Source: Paenibacillus sp. JNUCC32
GTDB lineage: Bacteria; Bacillota; Bacilli; Paenibacillales; Paenibacillaceae
Assembly: GCF_014863545.1 (NCBI RefSeq)
Contig: NZ_CP062260.1
Location: forward strand, 1,240,001-1,304,000
DNA: 64,000 nt
Direction of reading: 5' to 3'
Shown here one piece after another: positions 1-9,948 of this stretch (its first letter is position 1; each line of letters starts with the position of its first letter). Made by a program: the position numbers and the translations under genes. The notes beneath the pieces were generated by a model. The model had not been told where the DNA came from. It ran no database searches and saw only the letters and a list, made by a program, of their open reading frames with translations.

Positions 1-340
1 TTTTGCCGGCGCTGTACGAATACAGCTTATCGTCCTTAGGGAAATACAGGGCAACGTAGCCGGAATAAACAATGTCATCGACGGACTCCAAATCGGCATC
101 GGCGACATCCAGCGTAAGATAATATTCAAGGTTGGTCGGGTCAAACGGATGCTTTTGCGAAACGGAAGTATTCCATTCCTTGCTGATGACAGGCAAAAAG
201 ACCTCGGACAACACTTTCGAATCGCACATCATCGGGCTGTAAACCATAATCGCCCAAGGCTCTTCATCCATTCCCGGGTAGGACGTTATATAGACGTCAT
301 CGGAATCGGCATAACGATCGCGCAATTGCTGTTCGGTCAT
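1..340 (-). CDS. Spore germination protein, GerA (A-subunit) family, N-terminal part
   Basis: Reading leftward from an ATG at 340, the frame stays open to the window edge (113 codons). It begins MTEQQLRDRYADS and contains a GerA-type N-terminal soluble domain: a 'PWAIMVYSPMMCDSKVLSEVFLP' like stretch split as MVYSPMMCDSKVLSEVFLP, then VDDIVYSGYVALYFPKDD. GerA-family A subunits sit in the spore inner membrane as part of the germinant receptor; this soluble N-terminal domain precedes the membrane segments, which lie outside the window. It starts 2 bases after the stop of the B-subunit permease, so both are surely one operon. The gene order is B before A. The C-terminal half is not visible. Confidence 0.82.
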   Translation of the reverse strand, partial: MTEQQLRDRYADSDDVYITSYPGMDEEPWAIMVYSPMMCDSKVLSEVFLPVISKEWNTSVSQKHPFDPTNLEYYLTLDVADADLESVDDIVYSGYVALYFPKDDKLYSYSAGK

Positions 341-342
341 GT

Positions 343-1455
343 TCATTGCGGCGTTTCTCCTTTCGTGGAACTGGCATCCTGCGGCTCTTGCTGATTCGGT
401 TTGCGGATCAGGAAGAATAACAGGAGGCTTAGGATGGTGATATAAACGGCGGATGCGGGCAAGAAATAATCGGCCATGGCATAATACATTTTCAAATTGC
501 TGATCGGTGAGGCGCACAGTATGATGAGCAGCGTGGTGACGGCTAATACGCCAACGCTCTGTCTGGACTTGGGAAGAAGGGTTTCGCAGAGCAAAAAAAT
601 CGAAATGGAAATGGAGATATAAGCTCCGCTAAGCCACTGGAAGATGGATAAAAAATCGACGTGTTCCACGAATTTGCCCAGCTTCACGAGACGCCATTGC
701 TCATAGGCGGGGTACCGCTGAAGCTTCATTTCTTCCGGACCAAATTCGGCAATGCCGCCGATCGTGGGTCCAAACGTGAGGAAGATGAGAACCAGATGGA
801 TGAGCAGGATCGTAAGAAAACCGGGTTTTTTCTGCAGGTGAGGTCGCAGAAACAAGATCAGGATAAATTGGGACAGCCCTCCGAGCATGATAGGAACTCC
901 GCTGAGAACCGGCATGAAGCCGTCCTCAAGGACAGGCAGCAAGTAACTGTAATTTTTCACTTTCAGATTGGACACGGATACGAATATGCCCAGCAAGACG
1001 ACGCAAGGCAGCAAGATGCCGGCGGCAACGCCGATGGTTTTGATCCCGTGGTTAATGCTGATAAGGCATAGCATCATGAGCACGAATGCGGTGGCAACGA
1101 CAGGGGTTTGGATCATGTAGGTCGATTTCGTCCAATCGATGACTTCCTTCAAGGTATAGAAGGCAAAAGCGAAGAAATACAAGCCGGACATGCCCATCGC
1201 AACGATGCGAACCGCCCTGCCGCTGCTTTCGTCCAACGCTTGCTTGATCGAACGGGAGCCGACTTTTTTGATGATTCCATAAATAAGCAGAATCCAGGGC
1301 ATGAATAACACGGCCGACACGAGAATGGTGATCCAAGCATCCCGTCCGGACTTCTCCAGAAGCACAGGGATGATCATGACATGATTGGTCAAACCTGCCG
1401 TGAGCATCATAATCATAAACGCCTGATTCGTTGGAATACCGCGAGCTAATGACAT
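343..1455 (-). CDS. Spore germination permease, GerAB (B-subunit) family
   Basis: A 370-residue polytopic membrane protein of the GerAB/APC-like endospore germination family, which forms the membrane-embedded ligand-binding subunit of a germinant receptor. The length fits the family (about 360-370). It begins MSLARGIPTNQAFMIMMLTA, the usual start with the first helix near residue 12, and shows about ten hydrophobic segments and a cytoplasmic-type tail ending in KGETPQ. The start at 1455 is chosen because it is preceded by GGGGATC and matches family N-termini. A longer open frame extends upstream to about 1860 but has no membrane character and runs into the divergent gene. It is co-transcribed with the A subunit that follows. 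Confidence 0.9.
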   Translation of the reverse strand: MSLARGIPTNQAFMIMMLTAGLTNHVMIIPVLLEKSGRDAWITILVSAVLFMPWILLIYGIIKKVGSRSIKQALDESSGRAVRIVAMGMSGLYFFAFAFYTLKEVIDWTKSTYMIQTPVVATAFVLMMLCLISINHGIKTIGVAAGILLPCVVLLGIFVSVSNLKVKNYSYLLPVLEDGFMPVLSGVPIMLGGLSQFILILFLRPHLQKKPGFLTILLIHLVLIFLTFGPTIGGIAEFGPEEMKLQRYPAYEQWRLVKLGKFVEHVDFLSIFQWLSGAYISISISIFLLCETLLPKSRQSVGVLAVTTLLIILCASPISNLKMYYAMADYFLPASAVYITILSLLLFFLIRKPNQQEPQDASSTKGETPQ

Positions 1456-1681
1456 GTGTGTGATCCCCCAATTCTGCTTTCTTCCGTTTATACTTCTCGG
1501 GGAACAGCCAAAATATGCGAGAGCATCCAGCCTCGGGCTGCATGAACCGTTTGCTCGTTTTTTCATCATGAACTTAAAAGGCATTTTTAGGCTCGGCGGC
1601 GTGGTACATAAATCACGGAGAATCCCTTCATAATAAGGAAAGTTTTGATCGAACACATCACGATATCCGGAGGACATAACC

Positions 1682-3070
1682 GTGAACAGAGGAGCGAAAA
1701 CGGAGGCAGGGGAAGCAAAAGGGAATCTGAAGTGGTGGCAGCTATCGCTGCTGGGAGTCGCATCAACGATCGGCACGGGGTATTTTCTCGGATCCGCGCT
1801 GGGTATCCGGCTTGGGGGCCCGGCTTTTCTTCTTTCTATTATATTGGCGGCGACGGCCACCTACTTCGTGTTTGATGTGCTGGCGCGAATGACGGCGGAG
1901 GATCCGCAAAAAGGCTCGTTCCGAACCTACGCCAAAAAAGCCTACGGCCGGTGGGCAGGCTTCTCAACAGGGTGGATGTACTGGTGCTCCGAAGTGTTGA
2001 TCATGGGAAGCCAGATGACGGCGCTGGCGATATTCTCCCGCTTTTGGTTTCCTGGCGTTCCGATGTGGATATTCGCATCAGGTTATGCCGTATTGGGGCT
2101 TTTTGTCATATGGATCGGCACCAAGGGCTTCGACCGCCTGGAGAATGTGCTGGCTGTTATTAAGGTCGCTGCCATCGTCATGTTTCTTGTCATTGCCGCC
2201 GCCGCTTGGATGGGATGGTTGAAAGGCGGGAATAAGCCCCATGTTCCGGGCAGCATGAACGCCTTATTCCCGACGGGCGGTAAAGGCGTATGGTCGTCCT
2301 TGATCTTTGCGTTTTATGCTTTCGGCGGAATTGAAGTCATGGGAGTGATGGCCGTCCGCTTGAAGAATCCGAAGGAAGCGCCGAAATCGGGCAAGGTGAT
2401 GATTCTCCTGCTGTCCGTCGTATATGTACTGTCTATTGGCATGGCCGTGATGATGGTAATCTGGAATCGATTCTCCACGACGAAAAGCCCCTTCGTTGTG
2501 GCGCTTAGCTCGTATCAGCTGCCTTTTATCCCCCATATATTCAATGCGGTCTTAATCATTGCCGGATTCTCGACGATGGTTGCCTCGCTGTATGCCGTAA
2601 CCACGATGCTGGTCACGTTATCCGAGGATAAGGATGCGCCCAAGCTGTTTTCCAGAAAAATGTTTAAGCGCGATACGCCCATCTTCTCCCTTTCCCTAAC
2701 CGCCGCCGGGTTGATTGTATCCATCGTGCTGTCTCTGCTCATGCCCGGCAAGATTTACGAGTATCTGACAACTGCGGCAGGCCTTATGCTGCTGTATAAC
2801 TGGTTTTTTATCCTGATATCGGCCGGCCGGCTGATGGAGCTTACGGGATGGGGCAAGGTCAAAAGATACATCGGTATGATACTCATAGCGGCTGCCGTCA
2901 GCGGAACCGCCCTGCACCCGACGAGTCGGCCGGGACTCTGGATCAGTCTCGGGTTCATATTGTTAATCGGACTGGTCGTATTATGCATGCGCTCCGTGTG
3001 GAAGAAATCCGGTCAGGGCCGCGCGATGGAGAGGGAAAAGCGCAAGCTTAGCCCCAAACCGGCCCGTTAG
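1682..3070 (+). CDS. Amino acid permease (APC superfamily)
   Basis: A 462-residue transporter with about twelve membrane segments. The N-terminal region carries the APC signature around residues 18-50 (LSLLGVASTIGTGYFLGSAL), the glycine-rich unwound helix 1 that contacts the substrate amino group. It resembles the AAT subgroup (proline, GABA or aromatic permeases), but the substrate cannot be read from the sequence. The start is a GTG at 1682 with GGAGG 8 bases upstream. The last codons overlap the stop codon of the convergent LysE-type exporter by 2 bases, so import and export genes for amino-acid-like solutes lie tail to tail with no room for a terminator between them. Confidence 0.87.
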   Translation: MNRGAKTEAGEAKGNLKWWQLSLLGVASTIGTGYFLGSALGIRLGGPAFLLSIILAATATYFVFDVLARMTAEDPQKGSFRTYAKKAYGRWAGFSTGWMYWCSEVLIMGSQMTALAIFSRFWFPGVPMWIFASGYAVLGLFVIWIGTKGFDRLENVLAVIKVAAIVMFLVIAAAAWMGWLKGGNKPHVPGSMNALFPTGGKGVWSSLIFAFYAFGGIEVMGVMAVRLKNPKEAPKSGKVMILLLSVVYVLSIGMAVMMVIWNRFSTTKSPFVVALSSYQLPFIPHIFNAVLIIAGFSTMVASLYAVTTMLVTLSEDKDAPKLFSRKMFKRDTPIFSLSLTAAGLIVSIVLSLLMPGKIYEYLTTAAGLMLLYNWFFILISAGRLMELTGWGKVKRYIGMILIAAAVSGTALHPTSRPGLWISLGFILLIGLVVLCMRSVWKKSGQGRAMEREKRKLSPKPAR

Positions 3071-3702
3071 AATACGAGCGGGTAAAGTAATGCCAGAGCT
3101 CGAATTTCGAAATAAACGCCAAACACGATTAGCGAGATCCCGGAAAGCACCGAAATGAGAGAAAGCGCCCGCTCGTTTAAATATCGGCGGAATACGCTGC
3201 CGAGCGCGGCCATGAACAAGTCCCACAGCACGACCCCGGCGATGACGGCAACGCTGTAGAGAAACAGGTTCCCGGACCCTTCGTCCGCAGCCGTTTTGAC
3301 CAGGATGGAGCCGTAGATGCCGAGCCAGAACAGAATCGTCATCGGATTCGAGACGGACATGAGAAACCCGGAGAGCGTGCTTTTCCATAACGAATCATCG
3401 CTTTTTTCTTGACTGATCGTCACTTTATTGGCGTTCAGGATGCTTTCCAGCCCGGAATAGATAAGGACAAAAGCGCCGAACAGCCAGAGGAATGTCTGCA
3501 TGAACGGCGTATTCAGAAAATGTACAACGCCGAGATAGACGAGGACCATATACAGGATATCCGCAAGGACCGCACCAATGCCGAACAGCCAAGCATGCCA
3601 GAACCCTTTCTTGATCCCCTTATCAAGCTGCGCCGCATTAATCGGACCAACGGGGGCTGATAGGGAAAGGCCAAGGATCATGTAGCTAATTAGAATACTC
3701 AT
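3067..3702 (-). CDS. LysE/RhtB family amino acid exporter
   Basis: A 211-residue membrane protein with six predicted helices. The N-terminus (ISYMILGLSLSAPVGPINAAQL) carries the LysE-family 'PGP/P(V)GP' motif in helix 1, followed by a helix-loop GIKKGFWHAWLFGIGAVLAD. Members export basic or neutral amino acids or related small molecules. The start at 3702 has AGGTGG 6 bases upstream; an in-frame start at 3762 would add 20 polar residues without family support. A possible promoter (TACAAT on the minus strand, about 3766-3761) lies between the gene and the hairpin at 3831. Confidence 0.9.
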   Translation of the reverse strand: MSILISYMILGLSLSAPVGPINAAQLDKGIKKGFWHAWLFGIGAVLADILYMVLVYLGVVHFLNTPFMQTFLWLFGAFVLIYSGLESILNANKVTISQEKSDDSLWKSTLSGFLMSVSNPMTILFWLGIYGSILVKTAADEGSGNLFLYSVAVIAGVVLWDLFMAALGSVFRRYLNERALSLISVLSGISLIVFGVYFEIRALALLYPLVF

Positions 3703-3830
3703 CAACTTCCACCTCTCGTCTGGAACATGGATACCACAGCTTGTACCTGCTTGCTCGTACATTGTATTCGGCAGGCGGACAAACTAAAACTGGATTGGGA
3801 ATTTTTTCTGCCTTAAAAAGACGTGAAAAA

Positions 3831-3858
3831 CCGCGCAGCTCCCTGCGCGGTTTTATTT
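3831..3858. terminator. Terminator-like hairpin in a divergent intergenic region
   Basis: CCGCGCAG, a 4-base loop, then CTGCGCGG, a perfect 8-bp GC-rich stem with T-rich flanks on both strands (TTTTATTT rightward, TTTTTCACGTCTTTTT leftward). It lies between the start of the leftward exporter and the start of the rightward phosphoesterase, so it terminates neither gene's end. It may be an attenuator or end a short unannotated transcript. Confidence 0.6.
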
Positions 3859-3943
3859 GATTTCGTTTATTTGATAGGATATAGATGAATGTCAGATGGC
3901 TGGTATTGCAGCATTACATAACCATAAGAAGAGGTGCATCCCA

Positions 3944-4453
3944 ATGAGTCGCCCATATCGGATTACGGTATTGTCAGACACCCATATGCCCAAAAAGGCG
4001 AAGGAACTGCCAGACCCGCTGCTTGAAGATTTACGGCAATCGGAGCTTATTGTTCATGCCGGAGACTGGTCCGATTGGGCGCTCTACGAGCTGTTAAGTC
4101 AATATGCTCCCGTGGATGGCGTGGCCGGGAATGTGGATGACGCGCGGATCGTGGAACGCTTTGGGTATAAAAGACTGGTTGAAATCGAAGGCAAGCGCAT
4201 CGGGATTGTGCACGGACACGGTCAAGGCGGAACGACGCCATCACGAGCCAGAAAAGCTTTTGCAGATACGGAGGTGGACTGCATCTTGTTCGGCCACTCC
4301 CATATTCCCTTTAAAGAAGATGTACAGGGGGTCCTGCTGTTCAATCCCGGTTCCGCTACGGATAAAAGGCGGCAGCCCCGTTATTCGCATGGAAGGATCG
4401 AGATCCTGGACGGTAACCTGGAAGCCCATCATGTTTTTTATGATCGGAAGTGA
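3944..4453 (+). CDS. Metallophosphoesterase, YfcE-like
   Basis: A 169-residue calcineurin-like phosphoesterase. The metal-binding motifs are all visible in order: SDTHMP (D-x-H, residues about 11-15), HAGDWSD (G-D), GNVDD (GN-x-D, as in the YfcE/MJ0936 subgroup, which lacks the GNHE of DNA-repair members), HGHGQ and GHSHIP. Family members are two-metal phosphodiesterases; the natural substrate is usually unknown. The start at 3944 has AAGAGGTG 7 bases upstream. An in-frame ATG at 3896 has no comparable site. It is a single gene, followed by the DUF72 gene 116 bases later on the same strand. Confidence 0.9.
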   Translation: MSRPYRITVLSDTHMPKKAKELPDPLLEDLRQSELIVHAGDWSDWALYELLSQYAPVDGVAGNVDDARIVERFGYKRLVEIEGKRIGIVHGHGQGGTTPSRARKAFADTEVDCILFGHSHIPFKEDVQGVLLFNPGSATDKRRQPRYSHGRIEILDGNLEAHHVFYDRK

Positions 4454-4569
4454 ACGAAATCAAGGCATTGGTAAAATCAGTATGGGGCTGCCTGCTTTTG
4501 AAATCACCCGTATCAGGTTAATTAATAGAAGTCCCCGATATGGTAAATCATGTGGATGTGAGGATTGTT

Positions 4570-5469
4570 ATGTCAAAGGAAGATAAACAAAAAGATGTGA
4601 TTCAGGTAGGTTTGTCCGGGTGGGGGGATCATGACAAGCTGTACGACGAAGGGGCAAGGCCTGCAGATAAGCTGGAAATGTACAGCAGGCATTTTCCCAT
4701 CGTGGAGATGGACAATTCGTTCTATGCCATACCCTCCCCGGAACAAATGACAAAATGGGCGGCAGCCGTCCCGGACCATTTCGGTTTTATTGTAAAGGCC
4801 TATCAGGGCATGACAGGACATGCCCGCGGACAGGGCAAGGACAGATATCCCAGCGTAAAAGCGATGTTCGATCATTTGCTTGCATCGGTCGAAGAATTGC
4901 GAGCGGCGGACAAATTAAGGACCGTGCTATTCCAATACCCGCCATGGTTTGGTTGCGAACGCAAGCATGTGGACACTCTGAAGCGTACGCGGGAATGGAT
5001 GAAGGACGTTCCGGTAGCCTTGGAGTTTCGCCATCAGAGCTGGTATGCGCCGGAGTTTCGTGAGAAGACCCTCGAATTTATGCGGAGCGAGGGCTGGATC
5101 CACAGCATAGCCGACGAGCCGCAAGCCGGTATCGGATCGGTGCCGGTCGTGCTTGAGACATCGGGCACGGAGGCCGTGATGATCCGGATGCACGGACGAA
5201 ACGCCGATGGGTGGCATTCCAGCGGTCAGCCCAACTGGCGAGAGGTCCGGTATTTGTACCGTTACAGTCCGGAAGAATTGGAACAGCTGAGAGGATGGAT
5301 AGAGCAATTGCTAAAGAAAGCGAAGCAGTGCTGGATTATCTTCAACAACAATTCGGGAGGCGATGCTTCCGACAACGCCAAACAGCTTCTTCAACTGCTG
5401 GGGATGAACACCGGCCCCGAGCCGCTGCGGCAGATGGACTGGCTGGAAGAGGATATTTTTTCCGAATAA
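4570..5469 (+). CDS. DUF72 family protein (YecE-like)
   Basis: A 299-residue TIM-barrel-like protein of the DUF72 family. Typical stretches are QVGLSGWGDHDKLYD at the N-terminus, FPIVEMDNSFYAIPSPEQMTKW, FGFIVKAYQGMTGH, VLFQYPPWFGC, VALEFRHQSWY and IMFNNNSGGDASDNA-like (IIFNNNSGGDASDNAKQL) near the C-terminus. The biochemical role of the family is not established; the fold resembles TIM-barrel enzymes. The start at 4570 (MSKEDKQKD) has GTGAGG upstream; another ATG at 4540 is in frame but lacks a site. About 247 bases follow before odhA and hold only promoter-like sequence. Confidence 0.85.
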   Translation: MSKEDKQKDVIQVGLSGWGDHDKLYDEGARPADKLEMYSRHFPIVEMDNSFYAIPSPEQMTKWAAAVPDHFGFIVKAYQGMTGHARGQGKDRYPSVKAMFDHLLASVEELRAADKLRTVLFQYPPWFGCERKHVDTLKRTREWMKDVPVALEFRHQSWYAPEFREKTLEFMRSEGWIHSIADEPQAGIGSVPVVLETSGTEAVMIRMHGRNADGWHSSGQPNWREVRYLYRYSPEELEQLRGWIEQLLKKAKQCWIIFNNNSGGDASDNAKQLLQLLGMNTGPEPLRQMDWLEEDIFSE

Positions 5470-5604
5470 ATGGGTTTAAATGGAACCCCATACAGGGAAC
5501 TGGTGAACGAGCGGACAAATCGTCAAAAAATTGACGCAAATTCATCTGTTTCTGAGATCATTATTATATATAAAGGGTATTTTCGGTATTGAGGCCAAGT
5601 GTAT

Positions 5605-5633
5605 TATAATGTAATCGTAAGAAAACGTTTATT
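5605..5633 (+). promoter_or_regulatory. Putative odhA promoter -10 and cre-like site
   Basis: TATAAT at 5605-5610 lacks a clear -35 box (TTCGGT at 17 bases). Just downstream, AGAAAACGTTTATT at 5620-5633 resembles a CcpA cre site (core AAACGTTTA; the CA end is missing). A site at about +10 would be placed to repress odhAB, as known for B. subtilis TCA genes. The rest of 5470-5716 is AT-rich leader. Confidence 0.4.
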
Positions 5634-5716
5634 TAATGTAAAATGTAGTATGCAAAATGTAAAATTAGAAATTCCGTCCTTGAGCAATCAAAATAATCTG
5701 ACGGAGGGAGTCAGCG

Positions 5717-8593
5717 ATGAAGACCCTTGACAGAATGACAGAGGGACCATGGCAGAAATATCACGGTCCGAACTTGGGGTACATTCAAGATCAGTATGAG
5801 AAGTTTTTGCAAGACCCGCAATCTGTGGAGCCAGGATACCGCGAGCTGTTCGCAAGCTGGGGACCGCCTCCATCTTTGGAAAACAATGAAAAGAAAGCGG
5901 ATTCGCAGGGACAAGGTGTAAGCTACGACCCGCAATTGATGAAAAAAGGGGTAGCTGCCGGCAAACTGGTGTGGAACATTAGAACCTACGGTCATCTGGC
6001 CGCAGACATTGATCCGATTGGAATCGGAAACGAAGCCGACACGCGTCTGCTTCAACCGGAAAGCTACCAACTCAGCCAAGCGGATTTGGCCGCCCTGCCT
6101 GCAGAGATCGTCTGGGAGGAGGCTCCCGGCGATATCAAGAACGGCTTAGAGGCAATCCAGCGGCTGTTGCAACTATATACAGGCTCCATTGCCTATGAAT
6201 TTAGCCACGTCCACGATGAAGAAGAACGCAAGTGGCTCAACCAGCAGGCCGAATCAGGCCGCTACTTGTCCGACATGAGCGTTGAAGAGCGCAGGGGATT
6301 GTTGAAGAAGCTGCTCGAAGCCGAGCAGTTCGAGGAATTCCTGCATCGCACGTTCGTAGGCGCGAAGCGCTTCTCGGTTGAGGGCAACGAGGCACTCGTG
6401 CCGCTGCTCGACGAGATCGTTCGCCAAATGGCCGAAGCGGATGTCAACTCCATTCTCGTGGGTATGGCGCACCGCGGACGTTTGAACGTTCTGGCTCATG
6501 TGCTGGGCAAGGATTACGGCAAGATTTTCTCGGAGTTCATGCACTCGCCGAATAAACATTTGGTGCCGTCCGAAGGCTCCATGGGCATCAACTACGGCTG
6601 GACGGGCGACGTAAAGTACCATTTGGGCGCGGACCGTTACCTGAAGAAGGATGAAGCCCGGCAGGTTCGGATCACGCTTGCGAACAACCCGAGTCACCTG
6701 GAATACGTCAATCCGGTAGTAGAGGGCTTTGCTCGTGCCGCCCAGGAGGATCGCAGCGAAGCGGGTTATCCGAAGCAGGATGTGAACAAAGCGCTGAGCA
6801 TTCAGATTCATGGCGATTCCGCGTTCCCTGGCGAAGGCATCGTGCCGGAAACCTTGAACTTCAATAAATTGCCGGCGTTCCGTACGGGCGGATCGATTCA
6901 CATCATCGTGAACAACCGCATCGGATTCACGACGGAAGGCAAGGATTCCAGATCGACCCATTATGCGAGCGATTTGGCAAAAGGTTATGAGATTCCGATT
7001 ATCCACGTGAACGCGGATGATCCGGAAGCGTGTATCGCAGTGGCCCGTCTTGCCAGCGATTACCGCAACAAGTTCAAGAAGAGCATTCTGATCGATCTTG
7101 TCGGCTACCGGAAATATGGCCACAACGAGACGGACGATCCGGAAACGACCCAGCCGCTGATCTACCAGAAGGTGAAGAACCATCCAACCGTCAGCACGAT
7201 TTATATGAAGAAACTGGTGGATGGAAACATTCTGACCCAAGAACAAGTGGACGGTTTGAAGAACGGCGTCGTGGAGGTCTTGAAGAACTCTTACGAGAAC
7301 GTGAAGACGAAGGATCCGGTTGATCAGATTCTGCTCGGACTGAACCCTACGGACGGCAAATCCAAGACGGAAGCCGCGACGAATGTATCTGCAGAGGTGC
7401 TGCGCGGCATTAACCGCGAGCTCCTGCAGTGGCCTGAAGGCTTTACGGTATATCCAAAGCTTCAACGCATCCTCGAGCGGCGTAGCAATTCGCTGGACGA
7501 GGGCGAGAAGGTGGACTGGGGTCATGCCGAAACGCTGGCCTTCGCTACGATTCTCGCTGACGGCAAGCCGATCCGGATCACGGGACAGGATGCCGAACGT
7601 GCAACGTTTGCCCATCGAAACCTGGTGCTTCACGATGCGGTTAATGGAGAAACCTTCTGCCCGCTGCACCGGCTGCCGCAAGCCAAGGCATCGTTCGCGA
7701 TCCACAACAGCCCGCTGACCGAAGCTGCGGTCGTTGGATTTGAATATGGCTACAATGTGTACTCTCCCGAGACTTTGGTGATCTGGGAAGCGCAGTACGG
7801 CGATTTCGTCAACTGTGCACAGGTGATCATCGACCAGTTCATTACGGCGGGCCGTTCGAAGTGGAGACAGAAGTCCAGCTTGGTGATGCTGCTTCCTCAC
7901 GGCTATGAAGGAAACGGCCCAGAGCACTCCAGTGCTAGATTGGAACGCTTCCTCCAGCTGAGCGGCGAGGATAACTGGACGGTTGCGAATCTGACTTCGG
8001 CCGCCCAATATTTCCACCTGCTGCGCAAACAGGCTTCCCTGACCAACACGGACGATGCCAAGCCGCTGGTGGTCATGGCTCCGAAGAGCTTGATCCGTAA
8101 CCCGCGTGTCGCGTCGCCTGTGAACGCGTTTAGCGAGGGCGGTTTCCAGAAGGTAATGGAACAGCCGGGTCTAGGTCAAACACCTAAGAAGGTGGAACGC
8201 CTTGTATTGTGCTCGGGGAAAATCGCGATCGACTTGGAAGACGCGCTGGATAAGCAGAAGGGTGAGGACCAATCCTGGATCCACATTCTTCGTGTGGAAC
8301 AGCTGTATCCTTTCCCTAAAGAAGAAATTTCCCGTGTGATGCAGAAGTATCCGAACCTGAAAGAGATTCTGTGGGTTCAGGAAGAGCCTCAGAACATGGG
8401 CGGCTGGAGCTTCATGGAGCCGAGAATTCGTGAAATTGCACCTAAAGGCACAGAGGTCCGTTACAGCGGACGTCCTGAGCGTTCGAGCCCTGCTAGCGGA
8501 TATCAGGATGTTCATGCTTATGAGCAACAGACCATCATTTCTTTTGCCCTTAATCGTAAAACTATAAATCAAGAGATCTCATTGGGGAGGTAG
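5717..8593 (+). CDS. odhA: 2-oxoglutarate dehydrogenase E1 component
   Basis: A 958-residue thiamine-diphosphate-dependent E1 subunit that decarboxylates 2-oxoglutarate in the TCA cycle and passes the succinyl group to the E2 lipoyl arm. Visible family parts: the short N-terminal E2-binding region ([20 protein letters not shown]), [16 protein letters not shown], the ThDP/Mg motif starting [19 protein letters not shown] and ending IIVNNRIGF, the transketolase-like domain with [13 protein letters not shown], and [12 protein letters not shown] near the C-terminus. The length is normal for Bacillales OdhA. The start at 5717 has ACGGAGGGAG 9 bases upstream. odhB follows after 5 bases, so the two are one operon; no E3 (lipoamide dehydrogenase) gene is present here, as is usual in this group. 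Confidence 0.97.
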   Translation: MKTLDRMTEGPWQKYHGPNLGYIQDQYEKFLQDPQSVEPGYRELFASWGPPPSLENNEKKADSQGQGVSYDPQLMKKGVAAGKLVWNIRTYGHLAADIDPIGIGNEADTRLLQPESYQLSQADLAALPAEIVWEEAPGDIKNGLEAIQRLLQLYTGSIAYEFSHVHDEEERKWLNQQAESGRYLSDMSVEERRGLLKKLLEAEQFEEFLHRTFVGAKRFSVEGNEALVPLLDEIVRQMAEADVNSILVGMAHRGRLNVLAHVLGKDYGKIFSEFMHSPNKHLVPSEGSMGINYGWTGDVKYHLGADRYLKKDEARQVRITLANNPSHLEYVNPVVEGFARAAQEDRSEAGYPKQDVNKALSIQIHGDSAFPGEGIVPETLNFNKLPAFRTGGSIHIIVNNRIGFTTEGKDSRSTHYASDLAKGYEIPIIHVNADDPEACIAVARLASDYRNKFKKSILIDLVGYRKYGHNETDDPETTQPLIYQKVKNHPTVSTIYMKKLVDGNILTQEQVDGLKNGVVEVLKNSYENVKTKDPVDQILLGLNPTDGKSKTEAATNVSAEVLRGINRELLQWPEGFTVYPKLQRILERRSNSLDEGEKVDWGHAETLAFATILADGKPIRITGQDAERATFAHRNLVLHDAVNGETFCPLHRLPQAKASFAIHNSPLTEAAVVGFEYGYNVYSPETLVIWEAQYGDFVNCAQVIIDQFITAGRSKWRQKSSLVMLLPHGYEGNGPEHSSARLERFLQLSGEDNWTVANLTSAAQYFHLLRKQASLTNTDDAKPLVVMAPKSLIRNPRVASPVNAFSEGGFQKVMEQPGLGQTPKKVERLVLCSGKIAIDLEDALDKQKGEDQSWIHILRVEQLYPFPKEEISRVMQKYPNLKEILWVQEEPQNMGGWSFMEPRIREIAPKGTEVRYSGRPERSSPASGYQDVHAYEQQTIISFALNRKTINQEISLGR

Positions 8594-8598
8594 CGGCT

Positions 8599-9873
8599 GT
8601 GAGCGAAATTACTGTACCAGCTATGGGCGAATCCATCACCGAAGGAACGATATTCAAATGGCACGTAAAAGAAGGGGATAGCGTCAACATCGGTGATGTG
8701 CTGCTCGAGTTAGAAACGGATAAGGTTAATCTTGAAATTAGCGCAGAGTCTGAAGGCGTTGTGGAAAAAATCCTTCGTCAAGAAGGGGAGAACGTAACGA
8801 TCGGCGAAGTGATCGGTCAAATTTCTCCGCAGGAAGGCGTTCCAAGTGCATCGGCGCCGAAGGCGGCTGAAGCTCCAGCCTCCGTGCAAACGGAAGCTGC
8901 TTCGGCACCCGCCGCAGAAGCACCGAAACCGCAAGCTCCGGTACCGGCTCAGAACGAGGAAGGAGCAGGTCTGACTGCATCGCCATCCGCACGCAAACTG
9001 GCTCGTGAACGCGGGATTGATCTGGACCAGGTACAGGGCCGCGACCCGATCGGTCGGATTTACCATGATGATGTGAAGAATCATAACGAAGCTAAGCCGT
9101 CTGCGGCACCTAGCAAGCCGGCAGCTTCAACGCCTGCACCGGCAGCACAAGCACCTGCTGCCGAGTATGGCAAACCGGTTGAACGTACCCGCATGTCCCG
9201 CCGTCGTCAAACGATTGCGAATCGTTTGGTCGAAGCGCAGCATACGGCTGCCATGCTGACGACCTTCAATGAAGTGGATATGACCGCGATCCTGGACGTG
9301 CGCAAGCGTCGTAAGCAAGCATTCCAAGAGAAGCATGACGTAGGGCTCGGTTTCATGTCCTTCTTCACCAAAGCGGTTGTGGGTGCGTTGAAGAGATTCC
9401 CGCATCTGAACGCCGAGATCGACGGCGTCGATATCGTCGTGAAGAAATTCTATGATATCGGTATTGCGGTATCCGCCAAAGAAGGGCTTGTCGTTCCGGT
9501 CGTTCGCGATGCCGATCGTCTTGGTTTTGCCGAGATTGAGAAGGAAATCGGCAATCTGGCTGCCAAAGCCCGCAATAACGCGCTGTCCTTGTCTGAGCTG
9601 CAAGGCGGTACGTTTACGATTACGAATGGCGGCGTCTTCGGCTCGCTGTTGTCTACGCCGATCCTGAATACGCCTCAGGTGGGTATCCTCGGCATGCACA
9701 AAATCCAGCTTCGCCCGGTAGCGATTGATGCTGAACGCATGGAAAATCGTCCGATGATGTACATCGCATTGTCTTACGATCATCGGATCGTTGACGGTTC
9801 CGAGGCGGTTCGCTTCCTGGTAACCGTGAAAGAGCTCCTCGAAGATCCGGAGTCGCTGCTTCTGGAAGGATAA
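8599..9873 (+). CDS. odhB: 2-oxoglutarate dehydrogenase E2, dihydrolipoyllysine succinyltransferase
   Basis: A 424-residue E2 core subunit. Domains in order: a single lipoyl domain (residues about 1-77; lipoyl-lysine in ETDKVNLE, K42), an Ala/Pro-rich linker (about 82-125), a peripheral-subunit-binding domain ([19 protein letters not shown] through [13 protein letters not shown], about 127-165), a second Ala/Pro linker, and the acyltransferase core (about 190-424) with the catalytic motif [13 protein letters not shown]. It transfers the succinyl group to CoA. The GTG start has GGGGAGG upstream and lies 5 bases after the odhA stop. A strong hairpin ends the operon at 9906. Confidence 0.97.
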   Translation: MSEITVPAMGESITEGTIFKWHVKEGDSVNIGDVLLELETDKVNLEISAESEGVVEKILRQEGENVTIGEVIGQISPQEGVPSASAPKAAEAPASVQTEAASAPAAEAPKPQAPVPAQNEEGAGLTASPSARKLARERGIDLDQVQGRDPIGRIYHDDVKNHNEAKPSAAPSKPAASTPAPAAQAPAAEYGKPVERTRMSRRRQTIANRLVEAQHTAAMLTTFNEVDMTAILDVRKRRKQAFQEKHDVGLGFMSFFTKAVVGALKRFPHLNAEIDGVDIVVKKFYDIGIAVSAKEGLVVPVVRDADRLGFAEIEKEIGNLAAKARNNALSLSELQGGTFTITNGGVFGSLLSTPILNTPQVGILGMHKIQLRPVAIDAERMENRPMMYIALSYDHRIVDGSEAVRFLVTVKELLEDPESLLLEG

Positions 9874-9905
9874 TCATCCAAGCCAAAGAGACTCACCTAT
9901 ATAAG

Positions 9906-9942
9906 AAGGCCGCATGGCAGTGTCCATGCGGCCTTTCTTATT
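9906..9942. terminator. Bidirectional terminator after odhAB
   Basis: AAGGCCGCATG and CATGCGGCCTT form an 11-bp stem with an 8-base loop, followed by TCTTATT. It separates odhB from the convergent small gene whose stop codon is at 9949. Confidence 0.9.
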
Positions 9943-9948
9943 GCGCGA

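Noticed and set aside
1456..1860. Long N-terminal extension of the GerAB frame
   Set aside because: The extra about 135 residues have no membrane character or ribosome site and overlap the start of the divergent permease gene; the 1455 start fits the family.
6254..8017. 587-codon open frame antisense to odhA
   Set aside because: It mirrors a highly conserved gene with high GC at third positions; its translation resembles no protein.
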